In this document: piece after piece, positions 13,043 to 22,941 of the stretch
Numbering within the stretch: position 1 is the first letter of the stretch
Layout of the letters: each line of letters begins with the position of its first letter
Source of the DNA: Isoperla grammatica
Lineage: Eukaryota; Arthropoda; Insecta; Plecoptera; Perlodidae
Reading direction: 5' to 3'
DNA length: 64,000 nucleotides
Assembly: GCA_945910005.1 (NCBI GenBank)
Contig: OX246745.1
Span: forward strand, 12,039,984 to 12,103,983
Notes under the pieces: generated by a model
Told to the model about the DNA's origin: nothing
Seen by the model: only the letters and a program-made list of their open reading frames with translations
The model's database searches: none
Made by a program: the position numbers and the translations under genes

Positions 13043-13536
13043 TAGGGTGACCAGATGCATGGTTAACAATTTCGGGACACTTTTTTTCATCTAACCCAAT
13101 GTAGGTGAAAACACTGTCAGACGTTAAAAGTTCGCTGAAAGTGAAACGGTGAAAGTGGTTTTTTCCAATTATTTAAATTTTCTTACTAGATAACTAGATT
13201 TTTGATATTTTGATTCCATATTAATAGCGGTGTAGCCATGTCTTGCCGGTGCATATGCACGTTAGCGCTCTGCTAGAGAAACGCAAGCGAATAAGACTTT
13301 CTACGCAACAGACTGCCAGTTGTGGCGGCGCGCCGAATTACAAATTTACTACTGACCTCTTCTCTTCTTTGTTTTTTCCTACTTGAAATTTGAAATTTTT
13401 GAACCCCAAATCCAAGAAAATTGTGAATTTACCTATTTCGGGGCAAAGGGCGTCCCGAAATGAAACATTTCGGGACGCGGGACGCTATGTCAAATTTGGG
13501 AATGTCCCGCATTTTTCGGGACGTCTGGTCACCCTA
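13043..13536. mobile_element. Non-autonomous hAT-type DNA transposon (494 bp)
   Basis: The ends TAGGGTGACCAGATG (13043) and CGTCTGGTCACCCTA (ending 13536) are inverted repeats matching at 14 of 15 positions. The element is flanked on both sides by the identical 8-bp CGTACGAT (13035-13042 and 13537-13544), the target-duplication length of the hAT superfamily. Subterminal TTTCGGGAC/GTCCCGAAA motifs occur near both ends. There is no transposase frame, so it would need a transposase supplied in trans. Confidence 0.88.
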
Positions 13537-13745
13537 CGTACGATATTGTGTACATTTACAATGTGTACATGCTGTAAATTGCGTTGCGTACACAAAGATG
13601 TTAGGCCTTTTCATCCAATCAGGTTTCTCTCACTGAATTTGAACTTACAAAGCACTTCCGAAAAAGTTTAACCAATACATAATATTGAATATTACACAAA
13701 TTTACTTAATAGCTGTATATATGATTTATCACCAAAAGCAACTCA

Positions 13746-13925
13746 TGATAAGGTATGCCTAATCAATAGATGGTTTTCAGAATTGACCTTGATATGATCA
13801 TAATTTGCTCTATCTAAGGGTCCTTGCTAGTTATGATAAGGTGCATTTTTCACTGTTGTCATTGATGATCTAGAGTGCCGTGATTAGCTCTATCTAAGGG
13901 TCCTAGATGAATTCTGAAAAAGGTC
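13746..13925. repeat. Degenerate tandem duplication of about 86 bp
   Basis: ATGATAAGGT occurs at about 13746 and 13834, and GCTCTATCTAAGGGTCCT occurs in both halves. The outer edges also carry TTTTCAGAATT and AATTCTGAAAA in inverted orientation, so this may be a decayed foldback element. Confidence 0.5.
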
Positions 13926-15325
13926 TATTAAAAATATGACTACAGGAAACATTAAAATGAATTAGAATTGGTTAGCGAGTTATTCCATTGAGTTTATTTA
14001 TTTGCTCAACAACTCTCTGAATAAAATACGGCTATTTTATGTGTTCCTCTTTATGGGATGTGCACGCAAATAAATTGTTTCACTGTTTTTACAGAACGGA
14101 CTCGACAGTTTCAAGCGCGTTGCGATTGAATGGTGGGTGACACATTTGAACGTTTTGCGGATTACCACACCAGCACAAACCCCATCAATTTGTAAACAGA
14201 TTTAGTTTCAATTATGCGGATGTCATTTGGTTTCGCAAATGTATCATACATCAGACGGGTTTATCACTAACTTATTCACAAACCAGGCGAGTAATCAATG
14301 TTAATAGCATTGCGTTATCTCGCTACATGCCAACAACCAATTCCTAGTTTTAAGTTCAATTATGAACGCATTATATGTACGATGATGAAATATTATCAAT
14401 TGTTAATATTTTAAAAACAATGATGGAAAGTTGTGAACATTCACTGTCCTGTGTTTTGCGATGATGATTGTGACTCTATCGGTGGCAGTAACGTAAATTA
14501 CTCTCTGATATATACAGTTTATTCCTGCAGATTCTTTGAGAGTAGCCGATATTTTTTTGTATTCATAAAATGACTTTAATGCCTAACGCAGTTATATATA
14601 ATATAAACCCGGATTTTTTTAAACCACCACAGCAACGAAGCTGATAATATGCGTTCTCAAGGCTTCGACTTAAAATCAATGTAAGGCAAGATTGTCACTG
14701 ATAAAATATTAAAGCACGTTAACATATTTAGTAAACACGATGCACAAATCTGTATACACACTTTCCTTAGTTTACATTATTTTATGAGAACCCGTATATT
14801 CCATAAATATAAAGGCGATCATATATCAAATTCTTGTAATAATCACGTAACCATCGTTTTTCACGAAACGAACAATTTTGAGTATATCAATTAAAAAGAC
14901 TTGCGGTAGAGTGTGTGTACTATAATGTTCAACGATATTTTAAACTACCGACTTCCTTTAGAAAATATGATAAAATAATAGTCCCAATGCTGAGTAATAA
15001 CATGGCAATGTGAAATTCAACTGTGTAATTCATGAGTCTTATTCACAGTGGGTTAGTATGCATAGCTGCATCACCTGCATCCTTAGTACGAGAGCTTCGT
15101 GCCAAAGAAAGGCATAAAAATTAACCTCGTGCATATGCGCGAGACAGCTTAATAAGTTGCCGAGGTATTTAAAATGACGTTTCCCTCTTAAAAAGCTATT
15201 AAGTCGCGATACAAAATCCACTTAAATGTTGGAACACGTCATAAGCCACATTATAATCGTGTTTATTTATGTATGGGCTGATTATTACGAAAAGCATAAT
15301 TATAAAGTTAATCGGATGTACTTAA
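13926..15325. other. Intronic stretch without a gene
   Basis: It is AT-rich, with no recognisable coding or repeat structure apart from the direct repeat TAATCGGAT about 15 bp apart just before 15326. Confidence 0.5.
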
Positions 15326-15766
15326 TCGGATATACACCTGACTAAAATTGCAGCCGTTGAGCGTGTGCAACAACGTTTCCTTAAATGCGTGTGCTTTAAA
15401 TCCCGTCAAGAATACCACCGATCGAACTACTTAACATTGTGTACATCATTACATCTTGAAACTCTAGAAAATAGAAGAAAGTTCATGGACATTGTTCTAC
15501 TTTACAAAATTGGCAACAACCTAATAGACTCTGTACTAACCGAAAGACTCAACTATCATGTACCACCAAGAAGCACTCGCAAGCATGCACTCTTTCGGAT
15601 TCCATCTAGCCGTATTGATGTTTACAAGTACTCCTGCATAAATAGGATACAATCAACATACAACACGCTTACAATAAACCAGGACCTTGACCTACACAAC
15701 ACTACCTTGGGGGCTTTCAGGGCGAGAGTCAAAGATGCAATGACTGAGCGATCTCACACTCTCTGA
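15326..15766 (+). pseudogene. C-terminal fragment of a LINE ORF2 reverse transcriptase
   Basis: The frame is open for 146 codons to a TGA at 15764, with a TAA just upstream, so only the last part of the protein remains. Recognisable blocks are IAAVERVQQRFLK at the start, LENRRKFMDIVLLYKIGNNL in the middle, LNYHVPPRSTRKHALF, and a final LGAFRARVKDAM. This is the post-palm/thumb C-terminus common to Jockey/CR1/RTE-like arthropod elements. The endonuclease and the catalytic (F/Y)xDD of the reverse transcriptase are missing, so it cannot act autonomously. The exact clade is uncertain. Confidence 0.75.
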
Positions 15767-15868
15767 TTTTCGCCTTCAGGGTTTCGAAGGGGGTGTTCTA
15801 CACACACACACTCACTCTCACCCTCACACACACACCAACAATCACACATTCACACCCACTCTCATACC

Positions 15869-15985
15869 CACACTCACACTCACACTCACACTCACACTCA
15901 CACTCACACTCACACTCACACTCACACTCACACTCACACTCACACTCACACTCACACTCACACTCACACTCACACTCACACTCAC
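15869..15985. repeat. CACACT hexanucleotide microsatellite
   Basis: About 19 near-perfect copies of a 6-bp unit, inside the 3' untranslated region of the LINE fragment. The open frames across it on both strands (His-Ser or Cys-Glu dipeptide runs) are artefacts of the repeat. Confidence 0.95.
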
Positions 15986-16282
15986 AATCCATTCACAATC
16001 ACACTCGCACACAAATCTTAATTCTTGTTTTGCTTTGCTACACTATGTACTAGCTTCACTTACACTGACTATTATGTATTATGTCTATTATATTGCACTT
16101 GTGGGGCTTGCCCCGTTGTCAATAAAGACCAAATAAATAAATAAATAAATACCATTTTATCTCTCTTCTGATTGTTTGAATAGTTTTAATTTAAACTTTA
16201 TTATTGTTATTTGGAAAGTTTATTCGTAAAAAGTCACACATTATTTCGAAAAGTAAAAGCCCGAATACACAATTGGTTGTGT

Positions 16283-16740
16283 CAGTGACGTACGCAGCAA
16301 TACATTTTAGGGAGGGCTGCTTAGAGTAGAATATAATAGTAAAAAAAACTGCTCATCAATCGACACAATGGGGGGGGGGATGTCCCCCACAATAGCGCTG
16401 TATGCAATTTTTTATAAAGCCTTTATTTTAAAGTGGTTTTAATGTCTTTTAGAAGGTGGTTAAGTCCTTTGCTAAACGTAATACATGTTATATCGGCTCC
16501 AAATAAGATTTCAAAATAATTTAAACATTCAATATTGCATAAAATTACTATTTTGTTACAGCTTATATAATTTCCCCTATACGGGATTGTTTTTCGACTA
16601 AGCAAACTAAGAGAATATAATAAGCAAATCTATTTAATTTTTTGATTAAATTTAGATAATTTGCAGAGTTTACTTATGCTGGAATTTCGGGGGGCTAGGG
16701 GGCTAGAGCCCTCCAGTCCCTCCCCCTGAATACGCCACTG
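16283..16740. mobile_element. Non-autonomous hAT-type DNA transposon (458 bp)
   Basis: The ends CAGTGACGTACGCAG (16283) and CTGAATACGCCACTG (ending 16740) are inverted repeats matching at 12 of 15 positions. Identical 8-bp direct repeats GGTTGTGT flank it (16275-16282 and 16741-16748). CAGTG…CACTG termini and an 8-bp duplication are hAT hallmarks. The subterminal DNA is rich in GGGAGGG/CCCTCC. No transposase is encoded; a minus-strand frame at 16423-16605 is not meaningful. Confidence 0.87.
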
Positions 16741-16923
16741 GGTTGTGTGGCTACCTATTGGATGGCATTTGCACTACCAACGGACTATTGTTGCCTACTG
16801 AAACATGAAACCAAAGCAAAGCTAGTGAAACGTTAAACCATTAAAAGGCTCGCAAATGTACTTTGCGTTCTATCTATTTTAATTAGTGGCGAAGCATATC
16901 CAGGTACTAATCGCATTAATGGT

Positions 16924-17425
16924 TGTTCGCGCCATTATTCGTCGCTGGTGATATGTATCTTCTCGATGTTGGTTCACCTGAATATTTATTTCATATGTTT
17001 CGATTTCGGCCAATCACGTAATCTCTTACTGTTTTCCCGTTTAGAGCCCGTTTGCTTATCTCTTATCTCGTCAGTATTGCTCGAGCTTCGATCTCGTGAA
17101 GTTCAATTTTTCTAGTGTTCCAGTCTTCGACCTCGTCGGTCACGTCAAGTTGGTTTTCTCTCTCGTTATTCTCTCGTTGCGCCCAAGACTGCTTCCTCGA
17201 CGCTGCATGTCCTGGGTTCGATCGCCTTCCAGGCATTTTCATCTTTCCTTCTTTTCTCTTCTAAACTCGAGTTTCTTTCTTCTATCTCTTTCTCTCGACG
17301 GCCACTTTCCGCCAGTCGCTATTATCTACGCTACGTCACCTTCGAACATCATTGGGGTAAGTTTCAAACACAAATATATACAGTCCACTAAAAAACTCTT
17401 CGGAGTGAGCACCCCGGCTCAAACA
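16924..17425 (+). repeat. 5' LTR of the BEL/Pao element
   Basis: 502 bp, beginning TGTTCGCG and ending CTCAAACA. It contains the element promoter and near its end a consensus-like splice donor, GGG|GTAAGT, at 17357. The right boundary is defined by where it stops matching the 3' copy. Confidence 0.95.
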
Positions 17426-17427
17426 TA

Positions 17428-17444
17428 TGGTCCTCGCGGAGCCG
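17428..17444 (+). other. Candidate primer-binding site
   Basis: Two bases after the 5' LTR the sequence reads TGGTCCTCGCGGAGCCG. TGG at the start is the complement of a tRNA 3' CCA end, as expected for a minus-strand primer site. I could not match the rest confidently to a specific tRNA; the first bases resemble the tRNA-Tyr end, but the match breaks afterwards. Confidence 0.6.
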
Positions 17445-17646
17445 AATTGTCCGGTAATTTTCCGCATTTTTCTCGAAGATTTTCTCAATCAAGGTCAGTC
17501 CATAGTTGGTCGCACAATACACACGTCATTGAGTGTTGTGTGTTTCCGCTCTCGTATTCAATTGATTGTGCTATTCAGTGTGTGTCTCTTACGTACGTCG
17601 TACATCCCTTGTATTTCTAACATTGTCTTTTACATTTTCGATCATA

Positions 17647-20600
17647 ATGGTCGATATTACGGCCGAACTAAACAAGTTAGTTGCTCGACGCGAGTTCATA
17701 TTCGCGTCCGCCCAACGAACGTACACTGCGTTCGAAAAAATAAAATCTGAACAAGTTGAGTCACAAAGGCCTCGGTTCGATGAATTATCTGTTTTGAAAT
17801 CGGATTTTCAAGAAATTCAAATGTCCATTGCCGATCTCAACACTCAAGTAGTTCTTCCTGCCAAGCCGATCGAAATAGACAAAGTTCAGGAGAGTTTTGA
17901 AACGTTGTTTTACGCTGCCAAATCTCGGTTTCTCACGGCTGATAAATTAAATCAGCGTCCTGCTGTGACTCAACCTGGGTCTCTACTTGCTTCAGTCAAA
18001 CCATCCATTGCATTGCCTGTCATAGATCTTCCCAAGTTCAAAGGTGACATTTGTAAATGGCCCGAGTTCTATGCTCTATTCAAGTCTCTTATTGATGATA
18101 ACAAGTCATTAAGTAATGTTCAAAAATTACACTATTTAAAAACTTCGTTGTCTGAAATACCGTTGGCACTCATCTCAGAGTTTCAAATAATTGAGGAAAA
18201 TTATCCCCTCGCTTTGCAAACGCTCGTCTCTCGTTATCAAAACAAGCGATTACTAGGGAGCTTATATGTTCACAAGATTTTAGATTTTGTTCCTCTGAAA
18301 ACGTCATCTTATGACGGTCTTCAAGCATTTCTCAAAGTACATCGCAATTCTGTCGACTCTTTGAAAGCCCTGAATATTCCTGACCTGGGCGATTTCCTTC
18401 TACTGTGTTTGGCATTAGCTAACCTCGATACGTCATCTCGCAAGGCTTTTGAAACCAAACAATCGTCTAATTCGACTCCCGAATATAAATCGCTTATTGA
18501 TTTTGTCGAAGACCAATCTAAAGTAATGGAGTTATGTGCTGTCGGTAAAAACTCAGTCACTTCTGTCAAAAGTTCTCCCCCTGTGAAGAAAGTAAATACG
18601 TTGATGGTGTCATCTGATGTTTCAAACTTGAGTTCTAAACCATCTCACAATGACTCATCTCGCAATCACGCTCATACTAACGTGTCCACTTGTCCGTTAT
18701 GTAAGGCTTCGCATTCATTCTATCAATGTAATGCTTTCCGTGGTTTAACCGTAGACCAACGTTACGACACTCTGCGACAGTTAAAACGCTCTTTTAATTG
18801 TATGGGTGCACATCTACGAACCCAATGCAGTTCGACAAAGTCTTGTTCCGTGTGTCATAGTACCAGACATCACTCTATGTTGCATGTAGACTCCACTCAG
18901 TCTTCCGTGGACGATACTCCTGTCTCCGATCAAGGCCATCAGGTGCCACAGACTCTGTCGTGTCAAGTCCAGGGTTCGAACCCCACTCATCAAACCGTCA
19001 TATTGGGCACCGTTCGCGCACTCATAAGTGATGCCCACGGGATATTGCACCCATTTCGCGCGGTTATTGACTCCGGGTCGCAAATCTCTGCCATCACTAA
19101 TTCGTTAGTGCAACGTTTGGGTTTAAAGGTCAAACCAGCCACCGCCCAACTGTCAGGTGTTGGTCAAATTCATGCTCGTGTGCCTGGTATCGTTCAATGC
19201 AGTATAGCTTCTCGACGTTCTAAGCAACCGGCTATGCATTATGTCAACGCGCACGTTCTCTCAACTATCGCCGGCAATTTGCCTACTTCCTCCGTGTCCA
19301 CTGAGGTCATAAAGCGCTATCATGACCTCGACCTCGCTGACGATCACTTCAATGTTCCCGGACCCATTGATTTTCTCATTGGTGCCGATCTCTACTCTGA
19401 CATTCTCTGTAAAACTGGAAACACAATCGTAGGCAGCAAACCTGCTGCACTCAATACAGTTTTCGGTTGGGTGATTTTGGGTCCAGTCAACTCTTCTGAA
19501 CCTGCACCTGAGTCATCCTACTCATTTCTCGCCGTGGCCAATACTCCTTTGGAACACACTCTTCGTCTCTTCTGGGAAACAGAAGAAGTTAGTCGACCCC
19601 CCTCTCTAGACCCATTGGATTCGCTCGCTGAAGAGCATTTCATTAAAACCCACTCTCGCGACCCAAGCGGTCGCTACTCGGTCGCTCTACCTTTCAAGCC
19701 TGACTGCATCATGCCAGGCTATAATCGTGACGTCGCGCTCAAGAACTTTGTAAGTTTGGAGCGTCGTCTAAAGCGTGATCCTCCACTTCATGACAACTAT
19801 CACGAGTTCATGAGTGAATACGCTCGTTCACTGCACATGCAGCCTGCTTCTCAACCTTCAGAGTACATTATCCCGCACCATTGTGTACACAAGGTCACAA
19901 GCTCTACCACTAAATTGCGAGTGGTATTCAACGCCTCCTCCCCTGATAAACGTGGGGTTGCTCTCAACCACGTCTTGCTCAGTGGTCCCAAACTTCAGAG
20001 TGACCTTCCCCGGGTTCTCACTACATTTCGTGTCTATCCCGTAGCCCTGTGCGCGGACGTGAGACAGATGTACCGTCAAATCCTTGTACACCAGGACGAC
20101 CGTGTCTATCAGCACATATTTTGGCGCCCGGAGCCTTCCTCCCCTGTTATTGAGTATGAGCTCAATACAGTAACTTACGGTCTCACGCCCTCTGCTTTTC
20201 AGGCCCAAAGAGTGTTGCAGCAACTTGTCAAGGACGAGGGCGCGCAGTTTCCTCTCGCTTCACGCGCCCTCATTTCAAACATCTACATCGATGACATAGT
20301 ATCCGGTGCCAGTGACCTTGACAAAGCTCTCGTGCTTCGCGCTGAGTTGCAATCGATCACTCAGTGCGCCGGGGTCGAACTTCGCAAATGGGCTAGCAAC
20401 TCTCCCGACGCTCTTAGCGCTCTTCCCCAGGACCACCTGGAGACTCCCCTGGTATTCTCTAACGATGAGCAGACTCTGAAAATTCTTGGATTGTTGTGGG
20501 ACCCTCGCTCTGATTGCTTCAGTTTTCACACTCTACCATTCGAAGGTTGTGTCACCAAACGTTCCATACTCTCCTACATTGCGCGCATATTCGACCCTCT

Positions 20601-22842
20601 TGGGTTTCTCACCCCTTTCCTCTCCTGGATGAAAGTGTTCATGCAGAATCTCTGGCTCTTGCGCGTGGAGTGGGACGAATCACTTCCGGAGTCGCTTTCT
20701 CAGACTTGGATCACTGCCATCGAAAGCGTGTCCAAGTTGAGTGATGTCAGTGTTCCGCGCCTCCTTGTTTTGAGTGACGCCACCTACCGGCTTGTGGGGT
20801 TTTGTGACGCCTCCGAGAAGGCCTATGCTGCTACTCTCTATTTGCACGTTGAGACGTGCTCGCAATCTCATGTCAGACTGTTGAGAGGCAGGAGCAAGGT
20901 CGCGCCCGTCAAGCTTCTCACTGTCCCTAAACTGGAGCTCAGTGGCGCACTGTTATTGTCTCGGGTGTTGAAAGAGGCCCTGCACGCTCTCGAGTCCTTG
21001 CACATAGAAACAGTGTTGCTCTATACCGATTCCACGATCGTACTTGCCTGGCTCTCTACCCCCCCGCACCAGCTTAAGACTTTCGTCGCCAATCGTGTGG
21101 TTGAAATTCTCGAGACCACTTCTCCTCTGAACTGGTCTCACGTTCGTTCCGAAGAGAACCCTGCCGACTGTGCCTCTCGGGGACTTCTCCCCTTGGACTT
21201 GTTGAACCATCCCATATGGTTCTCTGGTCCCCCGTTCATGCGTTCGCCCCCCTTTACGTGGCCTCGCTCGGTCCCCTCGCGTGAACCTAGCCACGAGGTG
21301 CCTGAGCTGAAAGCGTCTCCCACAGTTCTGATCAGTCTTGATCCCGTTGTTGACCCTCTACTAGTTAAGCTGCAAAGCTTCTCTTCGCTCGTCAAAGCCA
21401 AGCGCGTGTTTGGTCACGTGGTACGGTTTTCCCGCATTTTGCTTGCTCGCCGAAGTCAGCTTGCTCCCCCTTCTGGTCCCCTGCTTCCGTTCGAACTTGA
21501 GGACGCGATGCGTTTGTTCGTACGCATCACTCAACGACATTATTTCGCCAATGAGTTCAAGCAATTGGCGAAACAGACGCCCGTGTCTCACCGCATCGCC
21601 CCCCTCAAACCCTTCATTGACTCCCGTGGGTTTCTCAGGGTGGGCGGCAGACTTCACTACTCTTCACTTCCCGAAGACGCACGTCATCCGCTCTTGCTTC
21701 CCAAAGAAGCTCATCTGTCCGCACTCTTGTGTGATGCTTTTCATCTCACGTCATTGCACTCTGGCCCTCGCACTGTCCAAGCTCTCATTCAGCAGATGTA
21801 TTGGATTGTTGCTTTACGCGGTTTATTGCGGCAACGCATTCGACGTTGCTTAACCTGTTTCAAATTCCGCGCCAAGCCTGTTCAGCCAATCATGGCTGAG
21901 CTGCCTGAACCTCGCGCTAAGCCTTCACGCGCTTTCCTCAACGTAGGCACTGACTACGCTGGCCCTTTCTCCGTGAAGACGAGTTCCCGCCGTAACGCCC
22001 CCATCGTCAAGGGTTACTTGTGCCTGTTCATCTGCATGGCCACTAAGGCTATTCACCTAGAGATGGTCTCGGACTTATCCACTGAAGCCTTCCTGGCCTG
22101 TCTTGATCGGTTTCTCGCTCGTCGTGGCCTCCCCGCTCATATTTATTCCGACTGTGGTCGAAATTACGTTGGTGCTGCCCGTACGCTCCGCGAGATTCAC
22201 GATTCTCTCACCTCAGCTGAAACTACTATCGCTGACAAGCTCGCTCTACGTAATGTTCAGTGGCATTTCAACCCCCCTTACGCCCCTAATTTCGGTGGCC
22301 TATGGGAAGCTGGAGTGAAGTCCGCCAAACTACTTCTACACAGATTAATTAAGGATTCCTCCCTTAATTTCGAGGAGTATTCTACCCTGTTTGCACGTAT
22401 TGAAGCCGTGTTGAACAGTCGACCTCTTTGTGCCACTTCGTTCGACCCCCTGGAAGGCCCTGATTACCTTTCCCCCGCCCACTTGTTGATTGGCACCTCA
22501 CTACTCGCACCCCCTGAAACAGCTATCGCCGAGTCTACTTCTCACCTTTCTCGTTGGCATCAAGTCCGTCAGCTGCATCAATCCTTCTGGACGCGTTGGT
22601 CCAGAGAGTATCTGCATACGCAAATGCAGCGTGGGAAGTGGGTGCGCGCGTGTCCAAATCTCAAGGTCGGTGACGTCGTCTTCGTGTTAGAACCCGCCAC
22701 TACCCCTTTATCTTGGCCTATTGGCAGGGTGGTTCAAGTGTGCCCCGGTAACGACAACGTCGTCCGAGTCGCGTCCGTTCGCACGTCTAAAGGAGTGTTC
22801 ACCCGTCCGGTGAACAAGTTAGTTACCCTCCCCTCTCTTTAG
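17647..22842 (+). CDS. BEL/Pao gag-pol polyprotein (1731 residues)
   Basis: It encodes the proteins the retrotransposon uses to copy and reinsert itself. The chosen ATG at 17647 begins MVDITAELNKL; the frame is open 27 codons further upstream, but only through leader-like sequence. Order by residue: N-terminal Gag region with the DUF1759-type block (about 125-300, KFKGDICKWPEFYALF); zinc knuckles (about 349-413, starting CPLCKASHSFYQC); aspartic protease (DSGS at 475); reverse transcriptase with YIDD at 880-883; RNase H (CDAS with Asp 1054, TDS with Asp 1128); integrase with H2C2-type finger and catalytic Asp 1436, Asp 1502 and Glu 1554; and a C-terminal DUF5641-like domain (WPIGRVVQV). There is no stop or frameshift. 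Oddities: the middle zinc knuckle (SFNCMGAHLRTQC) lacks its usual first Cys and one spacer residue, and the integrase has SDCG where SDNG is usual. Confidence 0.95.
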   Translation: MVDITAELNKLVARREFIFASAQRTYTAFEKIKSEQVESQRPRFDELSVLKSDFQEIQMSIADLNTQVVLPAKPIEIDKVQESFETLFYAAKSRFLTADKLNQRPAVTQPGSLLASVKPSIALPVIDLPKFKGDICKWPEFYALFKSLIDDNKSLSNVQKLHYLKTSLSEIPLALISEFQIIEENYPLALQTLVSRYQNKRLLGSLYVHKILDFVPLKTSSYDGLQAFLKVHRNSVDSLKALNIPDLGDFLLLCLALANLDTSSRKAFETKQSSNSTPEYKSLIDFVEDQSKVMELCAVGKNSVTSVKSSPPVKKVNTLMVSSDVSNLSSKPSHNDSSRNHAHTNVSTCPLCKASHSFYQCNAFRGLTVDQRYDTLRQLKRSFNCMGAHLRTQCSSTKSCSVCHSTRHHSMLHVDSTQSSVDDTPVSDQGHQVPQTLSCQVQGSNPTHQTVILGTVRALISDAHGILHPFRAVIDSGSQISAITNSLVQRLGLKVKPATAQLSGVGQIHARVPGIVQCSIASRRSKQPAMHYVNAHVLSTIAGNLPTSSVSTEVIKRYHDLDLADDHFNVPGPIDFLIGADLYSDILCKTGNTIVGSKPAALNTVFGWVILGPVNSSEPAPESSYSFLAVANTPLEHTLRLFWETEEVSRPPSLDPLDSLAEEHFIKTHSRDPSGRYSVALPFKPDCIMPGYNRDVALKNFVSLERRLKRDPPLHDNYHEFMSEYARSLHMQPASQPSEYIIPHHCVHKVTSSTTKLRVVFNASSPDKRGVALNHVLLSGPKLQSDLPRVLTTFRVYPVALCADVRQMYRQILVHQDDRVYQHIFWRPEPSSPVIEYELNTVTYGLTPSAFQAQRVLQQLVKDEGAQFPLASRALISNIYIDDIVSGASDLDKALVLRAELQSITQCAGVELRKWASNSPDALSALPQDHLETPLVFSNDEQTLKILGLLWDPRSDCFSFHTLPFEGCVTKRSILSYIARIFDPLGFLTPFLSWMKVFMQNLWLLRVEWDESLPESLSQTWITAIESVSKLSDVSVPRLLVLSDATYRLVGFCDASEKAYAATLYLHVETCSQSHVRLLRGRSKVAPVKLLTVPKLELSGALLLSRVLKEALHALESLHIETVLLYTDSTIVLAWLSTPPHQLKTFVANRVVEILETTSPLNWSHVRSEENPADCASRGLLPLDLLNHPIWFSGPPFMRSPPFTWPRSVPSREPSHEVPELKASPTVLISLDPVVDPLLVKLQSFSSLVKAKRVFGHVVRFSRILLARRSQLAPPSGPLLPFELEDAMRLFVRITQRHYFANEFKQLAKQTPVSHRIAPLKPFIDSRGFLRVGGRLHYSSLPEDARHPLLLPKEAHLSALLCDAFHLTSLHSGPRTVQALIQQMYWIVALRGLLRQRIRRCLTCFKFRAKPVQPIMAELPEPRAKPSRAFLNVGTDYAGPFSVKTSSRRNAPIVKGYLCLFICMATKAIHLEMVSDLSTEAFLACLDRFLARRGLPAHIYSDCGRNYVGAARTLREIHDSLTSAETTIADKLALRNVQWHFNPPYAPNFGGLWEAGVKSAKLLLHRLIKDSSLNFEEYSTLFARIEAVLNSRPLCATSFDPLEGPDYLSPAHLLIGTSLLAPPETAIAESTSHLSRWHQVRQLHQSFWTRWSREYLHTQMQRGKWVRACPNLKVGDVVFVLEPATTPLSWPIGRVVQVCPGNDNVVRVASVRTSKGVFTRPVNKLVTLPSL

Positions 22843-22929
22843 TCGTTCGTTTCGGAGTGTTGTTAGATTTAGGTTTTGTAGTTCTTAGTTTGTTATTTCT
22901 CATTGTCCTATCTAAAATTGTTCTATTTT

Positions 22930-22941
22930 AGGTGGGCGGTA
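22930..22941 (+). other. Polypurine tract of the BEL/Pao element
   Basis: AGGTGGGCGGTA directly precedes the 3' LTR, the position where plus-strand DNA synthesis is primed. It is purine-rich but interrupted by single pyrimidines. Confidence 0.6.

Larger units (their letters stand above)
15326..16150 (+). mobile_element. 5'-truncated non-LTR retrotransposon with 3' tail
   Basis: It begins inside the C-terminal part of a LINE reverse-transcriptase ORF (15326-15766). A 3' untranslated region with a CACACT array follows, then a short GGGGCTTGCCCC hairpin at about 16101 and an AATAAA-type tetranucleotide tail ending about 16150. 5' truncation and a terminal AT-rich microsatellite are typical of target-primed reverse transcription. 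I could not identify a target duplication. Confidence 0.8.

Noticed and set aside
15793..16053. His-Ser repeat frame (plus) and Cys-Glu repeat frame (minus)
   Set aside because: These are translations of the CACACT microsatellite in a LINE 3' untranslated region.
17096..17620. 174-residue frame in the 5' LTR and leader, repeated as 112 residues in the 3' LTR
   Set aside because: It is LTR sequence read by chance; it lacks any Gag or Env features and precedes the true polyprotein start.
18321..22690. Numerous frames on both strands inside the retrotransposon
   Set aside because: They are shadows of the gag-pol frame in GC-richer coding DNA.
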